The notes: generated by a model not told the origin, from the sequence alone. A DNA stretch of 64,000 bases from Spinactinospora alkalitolerans (GCF_013408795.1 NZ_JACCCC010000001.1:1302001-1366000); one strand, 5' to 3'; numbered from the stretch's first letter, positions 51,949 to 60,899 are shown. Numbers and translations are program-made.

Positions 51949-54069
51949 ATGACGGGACAACGGTCCGCACGGCGGGTCCGGATCGGAATCGACACCGGAG
52001 GCACGTTCACCGACGTCGTCGCCCTGGACGAGGACACCGGGGAGCTCGTCACCACCAAGACGCCCTCCACCCCCGCCGACCCGGCCGACGGCTTCATGGA
52101 CGGCGTCACCAAGGTCGTCGGCCTGCTCGGCGGCGCGGTGGAGATCGGCTCCATCTCGCACGGAACCACGGTGGCGACCAACCAGCTGCTGGAGGACCGG
52201 ATCGACCGCCTCGGCTTCATCACCACCGAGGGCTACGAGTTCGTCCTGGAGATCGCCCGGCAGGCGGTGCCCGACGGCTACGGCAACTCCTACTTCTGGG
52301 TCAAGCCCGACCGCATCGTCCCCGTGGACCTGGTACGCACGGTCGGCGGCCGGCTGGACCACACCGGCGCCGAGATCCGGCCGCTGGACGAGCAGCAGGC
52401 CGCCGAAGCGGCCCGCTGGTTCCGCGATCAGGGCGTCGACACGATCGGCGTCTGCCTGCTGCACTCCTACGCCGACCCCGGCCACGAGCGCCGCGTCCGC
52501 GACATCCTGCGCGCCGAGCACCCCGGCGCCGTCGTCTCCATCAGCTCCGAGGTCCTGCGCGAGTACCGCGAGTACGAGCGCTCCATGACCACCCTGGTCG
52601 ACGCCGCGGTCAAACCCCGCGTGGCCCGCTACGTCAGCGGCATCCGGGACCGCATCGACGCGTCCGGTACCGCCGGCGACGGCCGCAGGCTGCCCTTCCA
52701 CATCATGAAGTCCAACGGCGGCGTGCTCTCGGCCGAGGAGGTCGTGCACCAGCCCATCACGACCGTGCTCTCCGGGCCGGCCGCCGGTGCGCTGGGAGCC
52801 GCGTTCATCGCCCGGCACGCCGGGTTCGACCGGGTGCTCACCCTGGACGGCGGCGGCACCTCCACCGACGTCTCCGTGGTCGTCGACGGCGAGCCCAGCC
52901 TCACCACCGAGGGCAGCATCGGGCGCTTCCCCTCGAAGATCCCCATGATCGACATCGTGACCGTCGGCGCGGGCGGCGGCTCCGTCGCCTGGATCTCCCC
53001 CGAGGGCACGCTCAAGGTCGGCCCGAGATCGGCCGGCGCCGACCCCGGACCGATCTGCTACGGCAACGGCGGGACCGAGCCCACCATCACCGACGCCCAC
53101 GCCATGCTCGGCCGGATCCCGCCGCACCTGCTGGGCGGGGAGATTCCGCTCGACGTCGCCGCGGCCCGCGAGGGGATCACCAAGGTCGCCGACCAGCTCA
53201 GCCTCGGCCCGGAGCAGGCGGCGACCGGCATCCTGGAGATCTCGGCGTGGAACCAGGCCAACGCGCTGCGCCAGATCACCGTCCAGCGCGGGCTGGACGT
53301 GCGCGACTTCCACATGGCGACGTTCGGCGGCTCCGGCTCGCTGCTGCTGTGCCGGCTGATCGACATCCTCGGCCTCGCCGGCGTCATCGTGCCCCGCGAC
53401 CCCGGAAACGTCTCGGCGTTCGGACTGCTCACCGTGGACGTCAAGAACGACTACGTGCAGACGGCCGTGGCCAGACACGCCGACCTCGACCTGGACCGCC
53501 TCGCCGGGATCTACGCCGCCCTCGCCGGACGCGCGGCCGAGGCGCTGGACAGCGAGGGCTTCGCCAGGGCCGAGCACCGCTACGACCGCACCGCCGACCT
53601 GCGCTACTTCGGTCAGGCCTACGAGGTGCGGGTCCCGGTGCCGGACGGCCCGGTCGACGCCGACCTCGCCGAGCGTGTCGCCGGGGCGTTCCACGACGCC
53701 CACCTTCGGCTCTACGGCTACGACTTCCGCGACGACCCGAACCAGCAGGTGGAGTGGGTGAACCTGCGGGTCTCCGGCGTCGGCCCGATCCGCAGCCCGC
53801 TCCCGCAGGAGCCGACCGCGCGCGACGGCGACGCCTCCCGCGCCCTGGCGGGGGAGCGCGAGGTCTACTTCGACGACGCGGGGATCCCGGCCGGCCACCG
53901 CACCACCCCGGTCTACCGGCGCCGGGACCTGGCGCCGGGCGACCGGATCACCGGCCCCGCCGTCATCGAGGAGTTCGGCTCCACCGTCCCGATCCATCCG
54001 GGCTTCGCCGCGCGGATCGACCGTTCCGGCAACATCGTCGTCACCACCGGCACCGCACGGGAGCGCTGA
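51949..54069 (+). CDS. hyuA: Hydantoinase/oxoprolinase family subunit A
   Basis: A 706-aa HyuA protein of the ASKHA (actin-like ATPase) fold. The phosphate-1 loop is RIGIDTGGTFTDVVALDED, and later motifs are HGTTVATNQLLE, SGPAAGALGAAFIAR, LDGGGTSTDVSVV, VGAGGGSVAWI and GPRSAGADPGPICYGNGG. Members open cyclic amides with ATP hydrolysis (N-methylhydantoin, 5-oxoproline) or carboxylate ketones. It pairs with HyuB, 3 bases downstream. The ATG start has GGAGGAGC upstream. In this island a ring amide or hydantoin-like intermediate is a plausible substrate, but specificity cannot be read from sequence. Confidence 0.92.
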   Translation: MTGQRSARRVRIGIDTGGTFTDVVALDEDTGELVTTKTPSTPADPADGFMDGVTKVVGLLGGAVEIGSISHGTTVATNQLLEDRIDRLGFITTEGYEFVLEIARQAVPDGYGNSYFWVKPDRIVPVDLVRTVGGRLDHTGAEIRPLDEQQAAEAARWFRDQGVDTIGVCLLHSYADPGHERRVRDILRAEHPGAVVSISSEVLREYREYERSMTTLVDAAVKPRVARYVSGIRDRIDASGTAGDGRRLPFHIMKSNGGVLSAEEVVHQPITTVLSGPAAGALGAAFIARHAGFDRVLTLDGGGTSTDVSVVVDGEPSLTTEGSIGRFPSKIPMIDIVTVGAGGGSVAWISPEGTLKVGPRSAGADPGPICYGNGGTEPTITDAHAMLGRIPPHLLGGEIPLDVAAAREGITKVADQLSLGPEQAATGILEISAWNQANALRQITVQRGLDVRDFHMATFGGSGSLLLCRLIDILGLAGVIVPRDPGNVSAFGLLTVDVKNDYVQTAVARHADLDLDRLAGIYAALAGRAAEALDSEGFARAEHRYDRTADLRYFGQAYEVRVPVPDGPVDADLAERVAGAFHDAHLRLYGYDFRDDPNQQVEWVNLRVSGVGPIRSPLPQEPTARDGDASRALAGEREVYFDDAGIPAGHRTTPVYRRRDLAPGDRITGPAVIEEFGSTVPIHPGFAARIDRSGNIVVTTGTARER

Positions 54070-54072
54070 CCC

Positions 54073-55947
54073 ATGACCACCGCCACGACCGGCCCCAAGG
54101 CCGTCGACCCCGTCGTCCTGGAGATCGTCGAGGGCACGCTCGCCTCGGTGGAGAAGGAGGTGGAGACCGCGATCGCGCGGACCTCCCGCTCGCCGATGAT
54201 CCGCGACGCCCACGACTTCCGCGCCGGCATCCACGACCGCAGGCTGCGCAAGCTCACCGGGCGCTCCTACTCCGCCCTGGTCCACCCGGTGGCCCGGGAC
54301 TTTCCGCTGGAGACCATGCGGCCGGGGGACGTGTTCTTCCACAACGACGTCTACGAGTCCGAGGGCGGCATCGGCCACCTGCCCGACCTGTGCGTCACGG
54401 TCCCCGTGTTCCACGACAGCGGGGACGGCCCCGAGGTGGTGGCGTTCGTCCAGGCGTTCGGCCACCACGACGACATCGGCGGCGCCTGCCCCGGTTCGAT
54501 GCCCTCGGGCGCCACCTCCGTCTACCAGGAGGGCCTCATGGTCCCGCCGATCCGGCTGTGGGACCGGGGCAGGCCCAACGAGGCGGCGCTGCGCATCATG
54601 ACCCGCAACTCCCGCATGCCCGACTCCCTGGCCGCCGACCTCGACGCCGAGTGCTCGGCCTGCCTGATGGGCGCGCGCCGGCTCGGGGAGCTGTTCGACC
54701 GCTACGGGCGCGCGACCGTCGAGGACTGCTTCGACGCGCTCCTCGACGCGACCACAGAGACCTATCGGCGCGAGATCCTGGCCAAGATCCCCGACGGCAC
54801 CTACGTCTGGGAGGACTACGCCGAGCACGACGGCGTCGACGAGCCCCGCCTGCACACCCAGCGGATCACGCTGACCAAGGTCCCCGACCGGGTGATCATC
54901 GACTTCACCGGGACCTCGCCGCAGGCCAAGGGGCCGATCAACCACTGCGGGGACTACGCCGACGGCAACTTCCTGAAGAAGTGGCTGGCCCCCATCCTGC
55001 GCAACCTCGCCGACACGCCCGAGCGCATGGCCGAACTCGACGTCAACGAGGGCGTGGTCCCGCTCATCGAGATGCGCTTCCCGCCCAAGGGCACGCTGCT
55101 CACCCCGGTCTTCCCCGCGCCGACCAACGCCCGCACCTTCGTGATCCTGCGGCTGCTGGGCGTGCTGGCCGGGGTCCTGGCCAAGGCGGTGGACGGCAGG
55201 ATGCCCGCGGACCAGGAGACCATCCGCTACACCGGCGTCCACGGCACCGACGCCGACGGCAACCCCTACCTCATGCGCGAGGTGCTCGGCGGCGGGTCCG
55301 GGGGCCGGCACTACGCCGACGGCGAGGACACCATCCACGTCGTGCCCGACTCGCGCAACCTGCCCACCGAGTTCACCGAGTCGCGGTTCCCGTTCGTCGT
55401 GGAGCGCCTCGGCCTGGCCGTCGACTCCGGCGGGGCGGGGCGGTACCGGGGCGGCCTGGGCTACGAGAAGCACATCCGGATGCTGCGCGACGCCTCGTTC
55501 ATGTCCATCGCCGACCGCTCCATCCTGTCGTGCTGGGGGGTCAAGGGCGGCCGGGCCGGCCGCCCCTTCCAGGTCACCATCGACCCGGGCGGCCCCGACG
55601 AGCGGGAGATGGAGGGGCTGGCCGACGACGAGCCGGTGCGGGCCGGCGAGGTCATCCGGATCCGCACCACGGGCGGCGGAGGATGGGGCGATCCCCTGGA
55701 CCGCGCCGTCGAATCGGTCGTCCGGGACGTCGCCTGGGGCAAAGTCTCCCGCGAGGCGGCCCTTTCGGACTACGGTGTGGTGGTCAGCGGACCGGCCGAC
55801 GCACCCCTGGCCGACCACGCCGAGACCGAGCGGCTGCGCGCGAGGCTGCGCGCCGAGCGGCCCTCCGACGCCCCCTTCTTCGACCGGGGCCCGGGGTACG
55901 CGGTCCTGTCCGGGGGTGCGCAGCACGCGGAGGTGGATCGACTGTGA
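54073..55947 (+). CDS. hyuB: Hydantoinase/oxoprolinase family subunit B
   Basis: A 624-aa HyuB protein, the partner of HyuA. Family landmarks are LEIVEGTLASVEKEVETAIA at the N-terminus, MRPGDVFFHNDVYESEGGIG, FGHHDDIGGACPGSMP, IDFTGTSPQAKGPINHC, VNEGVVPLIEMRFP, and a C-terminal GVKGGRAGRPFQVTI with TTGGGGWGDPLDRAVE. The metal-binding residues of the family (the D and H residues in the second and third motifs) appear intact. The subunit is of usual length. Its stop overlaps the GTG of the NmrA-like gene. Confidence 0.92.
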   Translation: MTTATTGPKAVDPVVLEIVEGTLASVEKEVETAIARTSRSPMIRDAHDFRAGIHDRRLRKLTGRSYSALVHPVARDFPLETMRPGDVFFHNDVYESEGGIGHLPDLCVTVPVFHDSGDGPEVVAFVQAFGHHDDIGGACPGSMPSGATSVYQEGLMVPPIRLWDRGRPNEAALRIMTRNSRMPDSLAADLDAECSACLMGARRLGELFDRYGRATVEDCFDALLDATTETYRREILAKIPDGTYVWEDYAEHDGVDEPRLHTQRITLTKVPDRVIIDFTGTSPQAKGPINHCGDYADGNFLKKWLAPILRNLADTPERMAELDVNEGVVPLIEMRFPPKGTLLTPVFPAPTNARTFVILRLLGVLAGVLAKAVDGRMPADQETIRYTGVHGTDADGNPYLMREVLGGGSGGRHYADGEDTIHVVPDSRNLPTEFTESRFPFVVERLGLAVDSGGAGRYRGGLGYEKHIRMLRDASFMSIADRSILSCWGVKGGRAGRPFQVTIDPGGPDEREMEGLADDEPVRAGEVIRIRTTGGGGWGDPLDRAVESVVRDVAWGKVSREAALSDYGVVVSGPADAPLADHAETERLRARLRAERPSDAPFFDRGPGYAVLSGGAQHAEVDRL

Positions 55948-56918
55948 GGCAACCGTGCGTCCTCGTGACCGGGGCCGCGGGCAAGACCGGACGCACCGTC
56001 GTCACCGCGCTCGCCCACGCCGGCGTGCCCACACGCGCCCTGGTCCACCGGCCCGGCCACGAGGACGCCGTCCGCGCGTGCGGCGCGGACGAGGTCGCCG
56101 TCGGCGACATGCGCGACCGGCGCGTCCTCAAGGACGCCGCCGACGGCGCCGCCGCGATCTACCACATCGCCCCGAACATGAGCCCGGACGAGGTGGAGAT
56201 GGGGGAGGTGCTGGTCTCCGCCGCCCGGGCCGCCGGGGTGTGGCGGGTGGTGCACCACTCGGTGCTGCGCCCGCAGATCGAGGCGATGCCGCACCACTGG
56301 GCCAAACTGCGGGTGGAGGAGGCGCTGTTCCGGTCCGGCCTGGACGTCACCGTGCTGCAGCCGGGGCCCTACGTGCAGAATCTGCTGGGCGGCCTGGCCG
56401 AGGTCCAGGAGACGGGCGAGCTGCGGGTGCCCTACTCCATCGACGTGGAGTTCGCCATGGTGGACCTGTGGGACGTCGCGGCGGTGGCGGCGCGATGCCT
56501 GACGGAGCCGCGCCGGCCGGTGACCGCCGACCAGGTGCGCGGGTCGGCCAGGGTCGGACTGGCGTCCCTGGACGACCGGGGCGGCGACGACGACCACTCC
56601 CACGCCGTCTACGAGCTGGCCGGCCCGGCCAACGTCTCGGTCCGGCACTACGCCTCGGCGCTGGGTGACGCCCTGCACCGCCCGGTGCGCCCGGTCGCCG
56701 TGCCGCTCGACGAGTGGCGCGAGGGGGCGCGCCGCTCGGGCCTGCCCGAGCACGCGGTCGCCGGCCTGTCGGCCATGTTCGACCACTACGACGTGCACGG
56801 CCTGCGCGGCAACGGCCGGATGCTGCGCCACCTCCTCCGCCGACCGGCCACAGACCTGCGCGAATGCCTGCGCCGCGAACTGCGCCCCGTCCTCGTGGAG
56901 CAGCGCCGCCTCCACTGA
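55944..56918 (+). CDS. NmrA-like NAD(P)-binding Rossmann protein
   Basis: A 324-aa atypical short-chain dehydrogenase-type protein. The N-terminal nucleotide motif is VLVTGAAGKTGRTVVTALAH (Gly-rich loop GAAGKTG), followed by the NmrA/HSCARG pattern YHIAPNMSPDEVEMGEVLVS. The YxxxK catalytic motif is not evident, so it may sense redox cofactors instead of catalysing a reduction. It overlaps hyuB by GTGA, so it is translationally coupled to the hydantoinase. A role as regulator or as a reductase of the ring-opening product are both possible. Confidence 0.85.
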   Translation: MRQPCVLVTGAAGKTGRTVVTALAHAGVPTRALVHRPGHEDAVRACGADEVAVGDMRDRRVLKDAADGAAAIYHIAPNMSPDEVEMGEVLVSAARAAGVWRVVHHSVLRPQIEAMPHHWAKLRVEEALFRSGLDVTVLQPGPYVQNLLGGLAEVQETGELRVPYSIDVEFAMVDLWDVAAVAARCLTEPRRPVTADQVRGSARVGLASLDDRGGDDDHSHAVYELAGPANVSVRHYASALGDALHRPVRPVAVPLDEWREGARRSGLPEHAVAGLSAMFDHYDVHGLRGNGRMLRHLLRRPATDLRECLRRELRPVLVEQRRLH

Positions 56919-56944
56919 AGGACGGTGGGTCGGACGCGTGCGTA

Positions 56945-56959
56945 TGTCTACATGTGACA
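56945..56959 (+). promoter_or_regulatory. Candidate operator upstream of arcC-bar
   Basis: TGTC-TACATGT-GACA is a 15-base inverted repeat with an ACATGT core, about 105-120 bases before the carbamate kinase start. The 146-base gap also contains TTGGGCAG (56975-56982), an octamer that also occurs in the palindrome at 38529-38550. Confidence 0.4.
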
Positions 56960-57064
56960 GCCATGGCCGACTTCTTGGGCAGTTCTCGCCCGCGCTGGAG
57001 CGGGGTCGGTTCTCTACAGTCGGCACTACGTCCCGAGCGGGACGGCCAGCGCAAGAGGAGACCG

Positions 57065-58009
57065 ATGCCCGCACAGCGCCGCGTTCTCGTCGCTCTCGGC
57101 GGCAACGCCATGACCACCCCCGACGGCAGCGCCCGCCCCGATGACCAGCGCAAGGCCATCGAGGGCGCCATGGAGCACGTCGCCGACCTCATCGAGGCCG
57201 GCACCGAGGTCGTGCTCACCCACGGCAACGGACCGCAGGTCGGCAACCTGCTGGTGAAGAACGAACTCGCCGCGCACGTCGTGCCGCCGGTGCCGCTGGA
57301 CTGGTGCGGCGCGCAGACGCAGGGCACCATCGGGTTCACCATGGTCGGCGCGCTGGAGGCGGCGCTGCACCGCCGCGGACTGCGGCGCTCGGCGGCCGCG
57401 CTGGTCACCCGCACCCTGGTCGACGCGGCCGACCCCGCCTTCGCCAGCCCCAGCAAGCCCATCGGCCGATACCTCGACCGCGGCGAGGCCGAGCGCCTCA
57501 TCGAGCTCGGGCAGAACTGGGTCGACCTCGGCGCCCGCGGCTGGCGGCGCGTGGTGCCCTCCCCGGAGCCCCGCGAGATCCTCGACGCCCCGGCGATCGG
57601 CGCGCTGCTGGACGCGGGCGTGGTGCCCGTTGCGGCCGGCGGCGGCGGGATCCCGGTCGTGCGCGACCCCTCGGGCGCGGTGCGCGGGATCGAGGCGGTG
57701 CTGGACAAGGACCGCACGGCCGCGCTGCTGGCCCGCACCGTGCGCGCCTCGACCCTGGTCATCGCCACCGACGTGCCCAACGCGGTCCTGGACTTCGGCA
57801 CGCCGGCCGCCCGGCCCATCGGCCGGATCAGCGCCGCCGAGCTGGGCGAGTACGCCGCCGCCGGGCATTTCGGCGGTGGCAGCATGGGGCCGAAGGTGCA
57901 GGCCGCGCTGCGGTTCGTGGCGGCGGGGGGCGAACGGGCGGTCATCACCGCGCTGGACCGGCTGGAGTCCGGGCTGGCCGGCGCGGCGGGGACCGTCGTC
58001 GAGCCGTGA
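57065..58009 (+). CDS. arcC: Carbamate kinase
   Basis: A 314-aa amino-acid-kinase-fold enzyme that makes ATP from carbamoyl phosphate and ADP (or the reverse). Visible motifs are VALGGNAM, LTHGNGPQVGNLLVKNE, PVPLDWCGAQTQGTIGF, PVAAGGGGIPVV, LDKDRTAALLARTV, and GSMGPKVQAALRFVAAGG. The ATG start has AAGAGGAGA 5 bases upstream. There is no arginine deiminase or ornithine carbamoyltransferase nearby, so it does not belong to the usual arginine pathway. Its position 120 bases before the barbiturase gene, in an island with AllFGH homologues, parallels E. coli allK in allantoin catabolism. Confidence 0.94.
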   Translation: MPAQRRVLVALGGNAMTTPDGSARPDDQRKAIEGAMEHVADLIEAGTEVVLTHGNGPQVGNLLVKNELAAHVVPPVPLDWCGAQTQGTIGFTMVGALEAALHRRGLRRSAAALVTRTLVDAADPAFASPSKPIGRYLDRGEAERLIELGQNWVDLGARGWRRVVPSPEPREILDAPAIGALLDAGVVPVAAGGGGIPVVRDPSGAVRGIEAVLDKDRTAALLARTVRASTLVIATDVPNAVLDFGTPAARPIGRISAAELGEYAAAGHFGGGSMGPKVQAALRFVAAGGERAVITALDRLESGLAGAAGTVVEP

Positions 58010-58012
58010 GAC

Positions 58013-58034
58013 CGGCGGCCGGGACCGGCCGCCG
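58013..58034 (+). terminator. Hairpin between arcC and the barbiturase gene
   Basis: CGGCGGCCGG (58013-58022) pairs perfectly with CCGGCCGCCG (58025-58034) across two bases, starting 4 bases after the arcC stop. It may stabilise or partly terminate the arcC message, since the next gene has its own ribosome site and starts 96 bases further on. Confidence 0.5.
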
Positions 58035-58129
58035 CAACGAGGGAGCGGTGCGGCCGGGCGGCGGCGACGGGTGCCCGGTGTCCGAGACCGATGCAGAAGA
58101 AGACGACCGACGAAGAGAGGGGGCCGCAG

Positions 58130-59239
58130 GTGCCCAGGCCGATTGAGGTCCACAAGGTAGCGATCGAAAGCGTCACGGACGCCTCAGGGCTCGCCAGGCT
58201 GATCGACGACGGCGTGTTCGCCGCCGACGACGTGCTCGCCGTGATCGGCAAGACCGAAGGCAACGGCGGGGTCAACGACTACACCCGCATCCTGGCCGAC
58301 CGGGCGTTCCGCGAGGTGCTGGTGGCCAAGGGCAGCCGCAGCGACGCCGAGGCCAAGGAGGTGCCGCTGGTGTGGTCCGGCGGCACCGACGGCGTCATCT
58401 CGCCGCACGCCACGATCTTCGCCCACGCCCCCGAGGGCCGCTACGCGCCCGACGACGAGCCGCGCGTCACGGCCGGCGTCGCCATGAGCGAGGCCATCCT
58501 GCCCGAGGACATCGGCCGGCCCGAGATGGTGCGCAAGGTCGCCGACGGCGTGCGCAAGGCCATGGAGATCGCCGGGATCACCGACCCCGCCGACGTCCAC
58601 TACGTGCAGACCAAGACGCCGCTGCTGGTGCTGGAGACGATCAACGACGCCAAGTCCCGGGGCCACGACGTCTTCACCGAGGACACCCTGAAGTCCATGG
58701 ACGTCTCCAACTCCACGACCGCGCTGGGCATCGCCACCGCGCTCGGGGAGATCGAGGAGCCCAAGGCCGAGCAGATCCACTCCGACCTGTCGCTGTACTC
58801 CTCGGTGGCCTCCTGCTCCTCGGGCGTGGAGCTGGACCGGGCCCAGATCGTGGTGGTCGGCAACGCCCGCGGCGTCGGCGGGCGCTTCAGGATCGGCCAC
58901 GGCGTCATGCGCGACGCCCTGGACTCCGACGGGATCTGGACGGCCATCCGCTCGGCAGGCCTGGACCTGCCCGAACGGCCGCACCCCGACGACCTGGGCG
59001 ACGCGCTGGTCAACGTGTTCCTCAAGTGCGAGGCCGACCCGACCGGCCGGGTGCGCGGACGCCGCAACATCATGCTGGACGACTCCGACGTGCACTGGCA
59101 CCGCCAGATCAAGGCGACCGTGGGCGGGGTGACCGCCGCGGTCACCGGCGACCCGGCGGTGTTCGTCTCGGTGGCGGCCGTGCACCAGGGGCCCTCCGGC
59201 GGCGGCCCGGTGGCGGCCGTGGTGGACCTCGGCGCCTGA
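58130..59239 (+). CDS. Barbiturase / cyanuric acid hydrolase family ring-opening amidohydrolase
   Basis: A 369-aa enzyme of the AtzD/TrzD/barbiturase family, built of three similar domains each with a Ser-Lys pair. Visible residues are Lys in [18 protein letters not shown], Ser in [17 protein letters not shown], Lys in [11 protein letters not shown], Ser in [20 protein letters not shown], Lys in [15 protein letters not shown], and the closing [22 protein letters not shown] 58130 is preferred because GAGAGGGGG precedes it and the product then has the length I recall for Rhodococcus barbiturase (369 aa). ATG 58091 is the alternative. Context with a uracil-type permease and Mo hydroxylase favours barbiturate over cyanurate. 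Confidence 0.92.
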   Translation: MPRPIEVHKVAIESVTDASGLARLIDDGVFAADDVLAVIGKTEGNGGVNDYTRILADRAFREVLVAKGSRSDAEAKEVPLVWSGGTDGVISPHATIFAHAPEGRYAPDDEPRVTAGVAMSEAILPEDIGRPEMVRKVADGVRKAMEIAGITDPADVHYVQTKTPLLVLETINDAKSRGHDVFTEDTLKSMDVSNSTTALGIATALGEIEEPKAEQIHSDLSLYSSVASCSSGVELDRAQIVVVGNARGVGGRFRIGHGVMRDALDSDGIWTAIRSAGLDLPERPHPDDLGDALVNVFLKCEADPTGRVRGRRNIMLDDSDVHWHRQIKATVGGVTAAVTGDPAVFVSVAAVHQGPSGGGPVAAVVDLGA

Positions 59240-59252
59240 GTCCGACCGCTCC

Positions 59253-59285
59253 GCGGCCCCCGGCGACCCGGTCGCCGGGGGCCGC
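59253..59285 (+). terminator. Strong terminator after the barbiturase gene
   Basis: GCGGCCCCCGGCGACC (59253-59268), one base, then its exact reverse complement (59270-59285), starting 14 bases after the stop. This marks the right end of the arcC-barbiturase operon and of the island. Confidence 0.85.
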
Positions 59286-59459
59286 GCCATGCCCCGGGCC
59301 ACCTGCGCCGAAACCCGCAATTCCAGGGATGTTCTCCGGTATGCAATTGCCCTGGGGCCCGATAGGGTTCGGGAATCCGCGTTTGAAAACAATGGTCCGG
59401 TAATGCCCCGGCATTGCCACGACCGAGGCTCGGCTCATACGGCAGGGAAAGAGTCCGAC

Positions 59460-59729
59460 GTGGCCCATGAACTCGGCGCACAGGAGAAGATCACCTACGG
59501 CCGGAACGACCGGTTCGAAGGCGGCCCGGTCGGAGGGGGCCGGTTCTGGCTGGACGAGCAGGGAAGACCCGTGGCCAAGATCGGGGGCCCGCCGGACTGG
59601 CAGCCCGAGGTCATGATCGACGTGCGCATCGGCGACACCTTCGCCGTGGGCGGGCAGACCTGGCGGATCACCGACATCGTCGACGCCGAGTCCCCCAAGG
59701 CCTACCTGCTGGCGGTCCGGGTCGGCTGA
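59460..59729 (+). CDS. Small uncharacterised protein (about 89 aa)
   Basis: Not recognised with certainty. The product from GTG 59460 begins VAHELGAQEKITYGRNDRFE and later reads MIDVRIGDTFAVGGQTWRIT followed by DIVDAESPKAYLLAVRVG. This beta-rich ending resembles small Streptomyces proteins of the DUF6406 type (from memory). No signal peptide, membrane segment or cysteine is seen. AAAGAG precedes the GTG. An in-frame ATG at 59403 would add 19 residues without family-like sequence. It lies between the catabolic island and repeat A4 and has no operon partner. Confidence 0.6.
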   Translation: MAHELGAQEKITYGRNDRFEGGPVGGGRFWLDEQGRPVAKIGGPPDWQPEVMIDVRIGDTFAVGGQTWRITDIVDAESPKAYLLAVRVG

Positions 59730-59774
59730 TCCGGCGCCGGACGCGGATGCTGTCCCGCCGCGCTCCCGCCCGCC

Positions 59775-59930
59775 GATCTTGGCCTTGAGTTTCAACCTCG
59801 GCCATCGGGGGCCGTGAAGCCTCAGCCCAAGGAGGGATCCGCGATGACTGGGCGATCCTCTCGCGTGGCCGAAGGCCCGTAGACGGAAATCGTCCACCCG
59901 CGCGCCGTCCCTCCTGGGGCGGGCCTGGCC
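59775..59930 (+). repeat. Dispersed structured repeat, family A copy 4
   Basis: The outer stem GCCCAAGGAGGGA (59825-59837) pairs with TCCCTCCTGGGGC (59908-59920), 12 of 13 pairs. The inner stem TGGGCGAT (59849-59856) pairs with ATCGTCCA (59889-59896) with one G-T wobble. The core GCGTGGCCGAAGGCCC is shared with copy 1. Two outer pairs are swapped relative to copy 1, C-G for G-C and the reverse. Confidence 0.8.
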
Positions 59931-60303
59931 GATCTCCTGGGTCGAGGTCGGCCAGGCCGCCCGACCCGGTGTGGCCGAACGCGCCCCGGTCTCCTGGGCG
60001 GCGGTCCCGCGTGCGCAGAACGCAGCGGAGCGCTGCGCTGACCCTGCGAATCGAGACGCTTCGGTTACGTGGAACACGTTCCCGCCGAGACCTTCCCGCC
60101 GCTACCTTCGATGCTGGTCGGAGGCTGTTCCGCGCTCCCGCTGCGCCGGACCCGGCGCCCGCACCGGCCCCTTCCCGCGGTCGGCCGGAGCGCCGCGACC
60201 GGTCCCAGGGGCTGTCCCCCGTCCCTGGGGCCGTGTCACCGGCCGCGTCGCGCGACCGGTGGGTGCGGGCGGGGCGTGTCCCCGTGTGGGTTAGGTTCTT
60301 CGC
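59931..60303. other. Non-coding gap before the Dabb gene
   Basis: No gene recognised. A small perfect palindrome, CAGCG-GAG-CGCTG, occurs near 60020-60032. A T-rich GGTTAGGTTC just before 60300 may be a -10 region for the next gene. Confidence 0.4.
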
Positions 60304-60603
60304 ATGGGCATTCGGCATATCGCGCTGTTCCGCTGGATCGAGGGCACCACGCCCGAGCAGGTCGAGGCGGTCGAGGAGAGGCTGACCAAACTGCCGGGAC
60401 TGATCCCGCAGCTCAAGGCGTACGCCTTCGGCGCAGATCTGAGGATCGGTTCGGGCAACTACGACTTCGCGGTCAGCGCGGACGTGGCGGGGGAGTCGGA
60501 CTTCATCGCCTACCGCGACCACCCCGAGCACCAGGCGGTGCTGGCCGTCATCAGGCCGATGCTCGCCGACCGCGCGGCGGTGCAGTTCAACATCGCGGAC
60601 TAG
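60304..60603 (+). CDS. Dabb-domain (stress-responsive A/B barrel) protein
   Basis: A 99-aa protein that fits the dimeric alpha/beta barrel family: MGIRHIALFRWIEGTTPEQV at the N-terminus, the central YAFGADLRIGSGNYDFAVSA, then FIAYRDHPEHQAVLAVI. The conserved histidine in the first strand (RHIALF) and the YRDHPEHQ segment are the family hallmarks. These proteins act as small enzymes or binding proteins in diverse pathways; nothing nearby indicates a substrate. The ATG lies close to a TTAGGTT stretch and has no clear Shine-Dalgarno site, so it may be leaderless. Confidence 0.88.
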   Translation: MGIRHIALFRWIEGTTPEQVEAVEERLTKLPGLIPQLKAYAFGADLRIGSGNYDFAVSADVAGESDFIAYRDHPEHQAVLAVIRPMLADRAAVQFNIAD

Positions 60604-60607
60604 TGTT

Positions 60608-60899
60608 CTACTGAGGTTTGCGGAAGTCGCGCGGGGTGGGATGGCGGGGAGGCTGCGGCGGGAGCGCGGCCCCTTTCCTCGGGCGGGATGCTTTATCGCC
60701 GCCGGTGGGCCGCGCCCCGCCGCCGAAGCAGACGGCAAAGGTGTGCGCGAACCCGCGCCACCGCTTCGGCCGGGAGGCGCGGCCCCACGCCGGGCTCACC
60801 GGTGAAGGACGCGCCAAGAGGGCCGCACTCTCCCGGCGACCTCCCGCAGAACCGTCCCTGCACCTAAAAGGCCCGCTCGACTTCTGCAAGCCTCAATAG
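60608..60899. mobile_element. MITE-like element, family C
   Basis: A 292-bp segment bounded by 28-bp terminal inverted repeats that agree at 24 positions: left begins CTACTGAGGTTTGCGGAAGT, and the right end, read on the minus strand, begins CTATTGAGGCTTGCAGAAGT. It has no transposase; the two 93-codon open frames on opposite strands are by-products of the symmetry. It starts 4 bases after the Dabb stop codon. Confidence 0.75.

Noticed and set aside
51883-55926. A 1347-codon minus-strand open frame
   Set aside because: It lies opposite hyuA and hyuB, which show full family motifs in their own frames; the antisense product has no recognisable domain.
58130-59239. Assignment as cyanuric acid hydrolase of triazine degradation
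   Set aside because: The family cannot be split by motif alone, but no biuret hydrolase, allophanate hydrolase or triazine gene is nearby, while pyrimidine-type genes are; barbiturase is preferred, not proven.
60618-60899. Two 93-codon open frames on opposite strands as genes
   Set aside because: They are mirror images created by the terminal inverted repeats of element C; no ribosome site or family resemblance.
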